In this document: positions 58,529-64,000 of the stretch, piece by piece
How the letters are laid out: every line of letters begins with the position of its first letter
How positions within the stretch are numbered: position 1 is the stretch's first letter
Assembly: GCA_963819755.1 (NCBI GenBank)
Contig: CAWFXB010000002.1
Span: 124,001 to 188,000, forward strand
Length of the DNA stretch: 64,000 bases
Direction: 5' to 3'
Origin: VRUE01 sp963819755
GTDB lineage: Bacteria; Actinomycetota; Thermoleophilia; Solirubrobacterales; 70-9
Translations under genes and position numbers: made by a program
Notes under the pieces: generated by a model
What the model saw: the letters and a program-made list of their open reading frames with translations, nothing else
Told to the model about the DNA's origin: nothing
Database searches by the model: none

Positions 58529-59299
58529 TCAGCGCTTGCTGAACTGCGGCCGCTTGCGGGCCTTCTTGAGCCCCGCCTTGCGCCGCTCCTTGGCGCGCGC
58601 GTCGCGGGTGAGGAAGCCGCGCCGCTTGAGCTCGCCACGGAGCTCGGGATCGACCTCGATCAGCGCCCGGGAGATGCCGTGGCGCACGGCGCCGGCCTGG
58701 CCGCTGACGCCTCCGCCGTGGACTCGGACGCGGACGTCGACATTACCCTCGTAGCCGGTGATCGCGAGCGGCTGGCGCGCGGTCGTCTGGTGCAGCGGCC
58801 GCGGGAAGAACTCCTCGATCGGGCGCCCGTTGATAACGAAAGCGCCGCCGCCGGCCAGCAGGGTGACGCGGGCGATCGCGTTCTTGCGTTTGCCGGTAGC
58901 CAGGAAGCGGGTGTCGCCCTCGATCTTGGCCGGGGCCCGGCTTGCCGCCTGCTCCTCGTCGTCGGAGTCGCCGGCGAGCGCAGCCTCACGCGCCCGCTGC
59001 TCCTCTTCCTCAGCTTCCTTGCGCGCCTGCTCCTCGGCACTGAGCGGCCGCTCATCGGTGTCAACGGCAATCGGCTCCAGATCGGCGCCCGGAATTGCGT
59101 CCTTCTTCTTCTCAGCCTTGGGCTCCTCGGGCTCCTCGACGGCCTCGGGCTCCTCCGCGGGCGCCTCGGGCTCAACCTCCTCCTGCTCGGCGACAGGGGA
59201 CTCGATGACCTCCTCGGCGGGCGTCTCGGCCGGGGTCTCGGGCGCCGTCTCGGCCGGAGTCTCTGAAGTCTCTTCGTTTTGCGGCTCGTCTGCGATCAA
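58529..59299 (-). CDS. rpsI: 30S ribosomal protein S9 with long acidic N-terminal extension
   Basis: The C-terminal ~125 residues are a complete S9 (ATGKRKNAIARVTLLAGGGA ... GQAGAVRHGISRALIEVDPE ... RKKARKRPQFSKR-like tail that reaches the P-site tRNA). They are preceded by about 130 residues of Glu/Ala/Pro-rich sequence (PAETAPETPAETPAEEVIES, EEPEAVEEPEEPKAEKKKDA, ARKEAEEEEQRAREAALAG). Usual S9 is ~130-165 residues. No ATG, GTG or TTG occurs in frame between residue 2 and the S9 core, so the extension is very likely translated. TTG 59299 overlaps the L13 stop (TTGA). Confidence 0.93.
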   Translation of the reverse strand: MIADEPQNEETSETPAETAPETPAETPAEEVIESPVAEQEEVEPEAPAEEPEAVEEPEEPKAEKKKDAIPGADLEPIAVDTDERPLSAEEQARKEAEEEEQRAREAALAGDSDDEEQAASRAPAKIEGDTRFLATGKRKNAIARVTLLAGGGAFVINGRPIEEFFPRPLHQTTARQPLAITGYEGNVDVRVRVHGGGVSGQAGAVRHGISRALIEVDPELRGELKRRGFLTRDARAKERRKAGLKKARKRPQFSKR

Positions 59300-59727
59300 G
59301 TCGTCTCCATCGGCTGTGGTTTCTGCGCCGCGTGCGGATGATCCGGCCCGGCATAGACCTTGAGCTTGGTCAGCTGCTTGCGGGCGAGGCGGTTACGGGG
59401 AAGCATTCCCTTCACCGCCTTGCGGATCACCTCCTCGGGGCGGCGGTCGAGCATCTCGGCGAGGGTGCGGGACTTGATCCCGCCCGGGTAGCCGCTGTGG
59501 CGCCAGTAGCGCTTCTGCTCCATCTTTTTCCCGGTGACCCGGATCTTCTCCGCGTTGACGACGACGACGAAATCGCCGGTGTCGACGTGCGGGGTGTACT
59601 CGGGCTTGCGCTTGCCGCGCAACGCATCGGCGATCCGCGTCGCCAAACGGCCCAGGGTCTGGCCCTCGGCATCGACGACGAGCCAGTTTCGCTCGCGGTC
59701 GGAAGGTTTGGCTACGTAGGTCTTCAT
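59296..59727 (-). CDS. rplM: 50S ribosomal protein L13
   Basis: A 143-residue L13: MKTYVAKPSDRERNWLVVDA, GRLATRIADALRGKRKPEYT, VTGKKMEQKRYWRHSGYPGG and KGMLPRNRLARKQLTKLKVY are all diagnostic. It heads the operon rplM-rpsI-glmM-glmS and overlaps rpsI by 4 nt. ATG 59727 is the family start; the longer frame runs through the intergenic riboswitch region and is not coding. Confidence 0.96.
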   Translation of the reverse strand: MKTYVAKPSDRERNWLVVDAEGQTLGRLATRIADALRGKRKPEYTPHVDTGDFVVVVNAEKIRVTGKKMEQKRYWRHSGYPGGIKSRTLAEMLDRRPEEVIRKAVKGMLPRNRLARKQLTKLKVYAGPDHPHAAQKPQPMETT

Positions 59728-59822
59728 CAGAGAAAAGCCGCGGGGGAGCCCCAGCGGCTCCGGGATGATAGCCGTCAACTCGCCTCCGCGCGCACGGCCC
59801 GTCCCGCGGCCGAGACGGGCTC

Positions 59823-59828
59823 TATACT
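59823..59828 (+). promoter_or_regulatory. Candidate -10 box TATACT for the riboswitch transcript
   Basis: TATACT lies just upstream of the conserved riboswitch core on the plus strand, at the distance expected for transcription to begin at its first helix. No good -35 box was seen. Confidence 0.35.
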
Positions 59829-59834
59829 GCCGCG

Positions 59835-59985
59835 CCAGCAATAGCCGAATCCCAGCCGCACAGCGGATGGGAGCGGAGGAACCGTAGGGACCCTTGCAGG
59901 TCCCAGGGGCGAATCGGACGAAGGTCAGTCCGTAGCGCATCTCTTTCAGCGCGAGCCCGACAGCTAACTCCGCAGGCGAACGAAA
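59835..59985 (+). ncRNA. c-di-AMP riboswitch (ydaO-yuaA type)
   Basis: The leader shows the conserved elements of the ydaO-yuaA motif in order: AGCCGAATCCCAGCCGC, GGAGCGGAGGAACC, GGGGCGAATCGG and the 3' block CGAGCCCGACAGCTAACTCC followed by GCAGGCG. These build the pseudo-symmetric fold that binds two c-di-AMP molecules. It sits immediately upstream of an M23 peptidase gene, the typical target class in actinobacteria, where ligand binding usually reduces expression of cell-wall hydrolases. Boundaries are approximate. Confidence 0.88.
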
Positions 59986-59995
59986 GAGAGGGCAC

Positions 59996-60949
59996 GTGGC
60001 ACGTGGCAAAGCTGGCGCCAGGCCTTGGCTTGGTGGGTCGATATCGATAGTCGTCTGGGCGGTCTTCCTCGCCTGCTCCGCACCGCCGGCCTCGGCGCTC
60101 ACCGGCGGAACGCCGACGCCGATCGGCAGCGCCCCTCCCCCGCCCAGCCACAGCGGCACGCCCGATCCAACACCGACCGCGGGCACGCTGAGCCTGATCT
60201 CGGCCAAGACTTGGCCCCGCAAGTCTTTCTTCTACGGCGCCCGCACGCCGCGCCTTCGCTACGAAATCGGCAGCGACCAGCCGAGCAACGACCTGCGCAT
60301 CGACATCGTCGACGAAGCCGGCGAAACGATCAAGAGCTACTTCCGCAACGACATCGCCCCCGAAGCGCCGGACAGCGTCCGCTGGGACGGCACGGCCGCA
60401 GATGGCCGCCCGGCGAAGAACGGCCGCTACTCGTTCCGGATCGTCTCGCAAGCCGGCGGAGCGATGGCACGCCGGGCTACCTCCTCCGCCGCATCGGAAC
60501 CGCTCACCCTCAGCTTCGACCTCTACGGCTACGAGTTCCCAGTTCTCGGCCCCCATGACTACGGTGGCGCCGCCGGTCGCTTCGGCGCCGCCCGCTCCGG
60601 CCACACCCATGAGGGCCAGGACGTGATGGCGAAGTGCGGCACGCCCCTCATCGCTGCCCGCGGCGGCACGGTCCAGTACTCCGGCTACGAGGGCGCCGCC
60701 GGCAACTACATCGTCATCGACGGCAAGGGCACGGGCTTCGACTTCGCCTACATGCACCTGCTCGAACCCTCACCGCTGCATGAGGGAATGACGGTCCGCA
60801 CCGGCGAACCGATCGGGCTGGTCGGCCAGACCGGCGACGCAACGGCCTGCCACCTCCACTTCGAGATCTGGACCGCGCCCGGCTGGTACGAAGGCGGCAG
60901 CCCGATCGACCCGCTGCCCTACCTTGAAGAGTGGGACAGCTACAGCTGA
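59996..60949 (+). CDS. M23 family metallopeptidase, secreted
   Basis: A 317-residue protein: signal peptide (SIVVWAVFLACSAPPASA), Pro/Thr-rich linker (~35-60), a FlgD-like Ig-type domain (~65-165, SVRWDGTAADGRPAKNGRYS) and a C-terminal LytM/M23 zinc peptidase (~195-305) with GHTHEGQD and HLHFE, the H-x(3)-D and H-x-H zinc motifs. It cuts peptidoglycan cross-bridges. GTG 59996 follows AGAGAGGG; expression is under the c-di-AMP riboswitch just upstream. Confidence 0.9.
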   Translation: MARGKAGARPWLGGSISIVVWAVFLACSAPPASALTGGTPTPIGSAPPPPSHSGTPDPTPTAGTLSLISAKTWPRKSFFYGARTPRLRYEIGSDQPSNDLRIDIVDEAGETIKSYFRNDIAPEAPDSVRWDGTAADGRPAKNGRYSFRIVSQAGGAMARRATSSAASEPLTLSFDLYGYEFPVLGPHDYGGAAGRFGAARSGHTHEGQDVMAKCGTPLIAARGGTVQYSGYEGAAGNYIVIDGKGTGFDFAYMHLLEPSPLHEGMTVRTGEPIGLVGQTGDATACHLHFEIWTAPGWYEGGSPIDPLPYLEEWDSYS

Positions 60950-60969
60950 GCCACAACCAGGTAGCCCGC

Positions 60970-61419
60970 TCAGCCGGCGCAGCGCTCGCAGAGGCCACGC
61001 AGGACGACCTCGTGCTCGACGACGTCGACGCTGACCCTGCCCGCAACACGGGCAATCGCCTGCTCGAGCCCGGGATCCTCGAACGCCTCCAGCCGGCCGC
61101 AGCTGCGACAGATCGCGTGATGGTGATGGTGGCCGCTCTGCACGACCCGCTCATAGCTGGCCATTCCCCGTGAGACCTCGAGCCGCTTCAGCACGCCCAA
61201 TTCCTCCAGCTGCTCCAGCGAGCGATAGATGCTCGCCCGCCCCACTCCGGCCTTGCGCTGACGAAGTTCATCGTCCAGCTCCAGTGCGGTCACCGCGCAG
61301 TCATGACGCGCCAGAGCTTCGACAACCGCCGTGCGGGCGCCGCCGCGACGGTAGCCGGCGCCGTGGAGAGCCTCGAGCGCGTGCTCGGCCCAGGCCATGT
61401 CAGTCGCGACGGACATCAT
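60970..61419 (-). CDS. zur: Fur-family regulator, probable zinc uptake regulator Zur
   Basis: A 149-residue Fur-fold repressor: winged helix with VGRASIYRSLEQLEELGVLKRLE, then the metal site region SGHHHHHAICRSCGRLEAFE and a second C-x-x-C (GLCERCAG) for structural zinc. Which metal it senses is inferred from the operon: it is the last gene of znuA-znuC-znuB-zur (4-nt overlap with znuB), so Zur is favoured over Fur. Confidence 0.88.
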   Translation of the reverse strand: MMSVATDMAWAEHALEALHGAGYRRGGARTAVVEALARHDCAVTALELDDELRQRKAGVGRASIYRSLEQLEELGVLKRLEVSRGMASYERVVQSGHHHHHAICRSCGRLEAFEDPGLEQAIARVAGRVSVDVVEHEVVLRGLCERCAG

Positions 61420-62255
61420 TCGATCGTAACCAGCGCTGGAGCCGCATCCCGGAACCGCGCGGCTAGGCGCCCCGTCGGCAGAGACAGCAAATATGCGGCG
61501 ACGATCGCCAGCGTCACCGAGGCGCCCCCGGCGGTCCCGGCGTAATAGGAGAGGTAGAGGCCGGCGAGGCCCGAAGCCACTGCGATGGCGACGGAAAGCC
61601 CGATCATCGGCACGATCCGCTCGCTCAGGTTGCGAGCGGCGGCCGCCGGGCCCACGAAGACGGCGACGACGAGCAGGTTCCCAAGACCCTGCACGGCGAC
61701 GACGATCGCAACCGCGAGCAGGGTGATCAGGACCGCTTCGGCCACCGCGGGCGAAGCGCCGAGGGACCTGGCCGCGTTGCGGTCGAATCCGACGGCAAGG
61801 AGCCGGCCGTGCATCAGCGGAAGCGCGGTCGCCACCACGACAACCAACAGTGCGGCCGCCAGCAGGTCGCCGTTCGAAGGTCCGAGGATGTCGCCAAAGA
61901 GAAGCTCCTGGATTCCGGGCGGCGACTTTGGCGAAAGCGCCAGCAGAGCTCCAAGCCCGAACATGGTCGTGACGACGACCCCGACCGCGACCTCACGGCT
62001 GATGCCGGGGACCTGTGCGACCATGACGATCGCCAGGCCGGCGATCACGATCGCGGGGGCGCCGCCGAGCAATAGCGGCACCCCGGCCAGGGCGGCGAGG
62101 ACGAGACCGGGCAGGATCGAGTGCGCCAGGGACTCGGTGGCATAGGAGAGCCGGTAGAGGACGACCCAGCACCCGATTGCCCCGCCCGCGACGCCGAGCA
62201 GGGCCATCTCGGCGATCGCCCGGCGCATGAACTCTTCCTGAAACGGCTCGAGCAT
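61416..62255 (-). CDS. znuB: Zinc ABC transporter permease
   Basis: A 279-residue ABC-3 permease with about eight helices (EMALLGVAGGAIGCWVVLYR, SYATESLAHSILPGLVLAAL, and the AVAEAVLITLLAVAIVVAVQGLGNLLVVA block typical of ZnuB/MntB). ATG 62255 lies 3 nt after znuC; its stop overlaps the zur start. Substrate is a divalent metal; zinc is inferred from the neighbouring regulator. Confidence 0.9.
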   Translation of the reverse strand: MLEPFQEEFMRRAIAEMALLGVAGGAIGCWVVLYRLSYATESLAHSILPGLVLAALAGVPLLLGGAPAIVIAGLAIVMVAQVPGISREVAVGVVVTTMFGLGALLALSPKSPPGIQELLFGDILGPSNGDLLAAALLVVVVATALPLMHGRLLAVGFDRNAARSLGASPAVAEAVLITLLAVAIVVAVQGLGNLLVVAVFVGPAAAARNLSERIVPMIGLSVAIAVASGLAGLYLSYYAGTAGGASVTLAIVAAYLLSLPTGRLAARFRDAAPALVTIE

Positions 62256-62258
62256 CGC

Positions 62259-63014
62259 TCAGTGGGGATGGTTGTGATGGTGGGGCGGCAGGACAGCCCG
62301 GCGACCGGAGCCGGGCAACTCGACGATGGCGCCGCCGTAGGTCGCTTCGAGCACCTCCACGTCGAGCGCCCGCTGCGGCGGACCGACCGCGATCTGATCG
62401 CGATTGAGGCAGAGCACGCTGTCCCAGCGCTGCGCCTGCTCGAGGTCGTGAGTGGCGACCATCACGCCGCGGCCCTCGGCGGCGAGCGATCCGATCAAGG
62501 CTTCGAGGCGTTCCGAGCTGGGACGGTCGAGGCCGGAGAAGGGCTCGTCGAGCAGCAGGATGCGAGCGTCCTGGACCAGGCTGCGCGCGATCAGAACGCG
62601 CTGGCGCTGGCCGCCCGAGAGCTTGCCGAACGTCTCGCCAGCGAGTCCGTCGAGGCCGACCTGGCGCAGCGAATCGGCCGCGACCTCCCGATCGCGGCGG
62701 CTGGGGCGGCGCCACCAGGGAAGTCTGGAGAGGGCCCCCATCGCGGCGACGTCAAGTGCCGAGACGGGATAGTCGAGCTGCGAGCGCTCCGTCTGCGGCA
62801 CGGTCGCGCAGCGGGCGCTGACGCGCAGCGTGCCCGCCAGCGGAGACAGCTCGCCGAGCAGCGCCCGCAGCAGAGTCGTCTTGCCACCGCCGTTGGGCCC
62901 CAACAGAGCCATCGTCTCGCCCGGACGCAGGGCAAAGGAGACGCCCGAGATCGCCGCCTCGCCGCCATAGCCGACCGCGAGGCCGGACGCCTCGATCAGG
63001 GGCTCGGCCTGCAT
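62259..63014 (-). CDS. znuC: Zinc ABC transporter ATP-binding protein
   Basis: A 251-residue ATPase: Walker A LLGPNGGGKTTLLRALLG, signature KLSGGQRQRVLIARSLVQDA, Walker B ILLLDEPFSGLD and His-loop MVATHDLEQA. The C-terminus ends in a His cluster (LPPHHHNHPH), possibly metal-binding. ATG 63014; it overlaps the 3' end of znuA by 19 nt. Confidence 0.93.
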   Translation of the reverse strand: MQAEPLIEASGLAVGYGGEAAISGVSFALRPGETMALLGPNGGGKTTLLRALLGELSPLAGTLRVSARCATVPQTERSQLDYPVSALDVAAMGALSRLPWWRRPSRRDREVAADSLRQVGLDGLAGETFGKLSGGQRQRVLIARSLVQDARILLLDEPFSGLDRPSSERLEALIGSLAAEGRGVMVATHDLEQAQRWDSVLCLNRDQIAVGPPQRALDVEVLEATYGGAIVELPGSGRRAVLPPHHHNHPH

Positions 63015-63970
63015 CCACGCCGCCCGTCGGTGAAGCCGCGGACCATCGCGTCCGCATTGGCCTCCTCCATCGAAAGGTAGGTCGCTCCGTCGGAGCCCTG
63101 CGGCCCGAGGGAATCGCCGTAGAGGGTGTGGTCGGAGGAGGCGCCGGTCTGCCGCGCGATCGCTTCAGCCACCTTCGGGCTCAGCGAGCTCTCGGGAAAG
63201 ATCGCCTTGACGTGCTCCCGTTCGACGGTGTTCGCCAGTTCGCTCAGATCCTTGGCCGATGCCTGCGCCTGGGTGGTCTGCGAGGGGATCACGGCGCCGG
63301 CGATTTCGATCCCGTAGCGGTTGGCGAAGTAGCCGAACGCGTCGTGGTCGGTGACCAGCTTGCGCTGCTTCGAGGGGACCGAATCGATGCATTTGGCGAT
63401 ACCCGCGTCGAGCGCCCTCAACTTGTCCAGATAGGCGCCGGCGTTACGTTCGAAGAGCGCTTTGTGGGCGGGGTCGGCCACCGCCAGGGTGCTCTCGATC
63501 TTCCTCACCGCTGCCTCGGCGTTGCGTGGGTCATGCCACCAGTGTGGGTCGAAGCGCGATGCCTCCGCGCCCGACGACTCGCCGGGCAGGCGCTCCGGCA
63601 CGATCGCGCCGAGATCGACGACTTCGGCATCGCTGCCGCTGTCGGAGACGACCTGGTCCACCCAGCTGTCGAGGTTGTCGCCGCTGGCGAATACCAGCGA
63701 GGCGCCGGCGGCGCCGCTGACGTCGCTTGGGCGAGGCTCGTAGTCGTGCGGGTCGGTATTGGGTTGGAGGATCTGGTCGACTTCGATCGCGCCGCCACCG
63801 ACCTCGCGAGCGAAGTCGCCGATCTGAGTCGTGGTCGCGACCACGTCGAGCTTCCCGCCGTCGCCGCCGCCGGTGGCACCACAGCCCACACCCAGCAGAG
63901 CCAATGCGCCGAGCGCGGCTGCAAGGACCGCGGGGCGCGGCAACCGCGCCACCGCTTGGCCGGCGGCCAC
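62996..63970 (-). CDS. znuA: Zinc ABC transporter substrate-binding lipoprotein
   Basis: A cluster A-I metal-binding protein (324 residues from GTG 63970). Hydrophobic leader with lipobox LGVGCGA; metal ligands are expected in NTDPHDYEPRPSDV (His), DPHWWHDPRNA (His), VTDHDAFGYFANRYG (His) and the late Asp; the Glu-rich ESSLSPKVAEAIARQTG helix is typical. The frame stays open to the window end, so the true start may lie further upstream. Captures zinc (or Mn) outside the cell for ZnuBC. Confidence 0.88.
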   Translation of the reverse strand: MAAGQAVARLPRPAVLAAALGALALLGVGCGATGGGDGGKLDVVATTTQIGDFAREVGGGAIEVDQILQPNTDPHDYEPRPSDVSGAAGASLVFASGDNLDSWVDQVVSDSGSDAEVVDLGAIVPERLPGESSGAEASRFDPHWWHDPRNAEAAVRKIESTLAVADPAHKALFERNAGAYLDKLRALDAGIAKCIDSVPSKQRKLVTDHDAFGYFANRYGIEIAGAVIPSQTTQAQASAKDLSELANTVEREHVKAIFPESSLSPKVAEAIARQTGASSDHTLYGDSLGPQGSDGATYLSMEEANADAMVRGFTDGRRGCRPSP

Positions 63971-64000
63971 GACGACGAAACCGGCTCCCGCGACACAGGC

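Overview
The window comes from a high-GC, Gram-positive-type chromosome. Gene content and order point to Actinomycetota, most likely class Thermoleophilia (Solirubrobacterales or a relative). The evidence is the order rplM-rpsI-glmM-glmS, a c-di-AMP riboswitch in front of an M23 cell-wall hydrolase, actinobacterial aa3-oxidase genes, many GTG/TTG starts with 1-4 nt gene overlaps, and no outer-membrane functions. The class assignment is inference. Genes are dense (about 75 proteins) and there are two tRNAs, tRNA-Arg(TCT) and tRNA-Pro(TGG). No rRNA, CRISPR array, intact transposon or prophage was seen.

Layout. 0-9 kb is mixed accessory DNA: an ArsR-like regulator, tRNA-Arg, an Xre/MbcA antitoxin with a frameshifted RES toxin, a decayed GNAT gene, an alpha/beta hydrolase, a large GT-C-like membrane protein, MsrA, a beta-propeller lyase-like secreted protein, GrpB, a MazF/ribbon-helix-helix toxin-antitoxin pair with a palindromic operator, and tRNA-Pro. 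9-15.9 kb carries DUF1015, a cobalamin adenosyltransferase, OsmC, a GMC oxidoreductase, an SDR and a Nudix hydrolase in one direction, facing a 1-Cys peroxiredoxin. 15.9-21.1 kb is a fatty-acid beta-oxidation operon (thiolase, class IV aminotransferase, acyl-CoA dehydrogenase, enoyl-CoA hydratase, 3-hydroxyacyl-CoA dehydrogenase). 21-27.7 kb holds a UBP zinc finger, a hendecad-repeat coiled-coil protein, greA, an Mrr-type nuclease, thioredoxin reductase and membrane-lipid genes.

27.8-39.1 kb is a respiratory region with two oxidase-like gene sets. The set at 34.8-39.1 kb (ctaC, ctaD, a tandem USP-like gene, ctaE) encodes a canonical aa3 cytochrome c oxidase with all metal ligands. The set at 27.8-31.5 kb encodes a subunit II-like protein that has lost most CuA ligands and a subunit I-like protein that has lost five of the six heme/CuB histidines. 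It is joined to heme O synthase (ctaB) and two tiny membrane proteins, and is followed by a diheme cytochrome c and heme A synthase (ctaA). This apparently redox-dead pair, retained inside a heme A biosynthesis locus, is the most interesting object in the window.

39-47.7 kb holds a glycosyltransferase preceded (in map order) by a 114-bp nested inverted repeat, small membrane proteins, an amidase with an AtzG/GatC-like small partner behind a 22-bp palindrome, a DrrAB-like ABC exporter and a glycosidase. 47.7-52.5 kb is a housekeeping run (infA, cca, alr, a CBS protein, nnr). 52.5-55.3 kb has a Fic protein with an AT-rich operator and a DUF3352 lipoprotein. 55.3-60 kb is the ribosomal/amino-sugar operon, with an S9 protein carrying a roughly 130-residue acidic extension. 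60-64 kb ends with the riboswitch-controlled M23 peptidase and a zinc uptake operon (znuA-znuC-znuB-zur).
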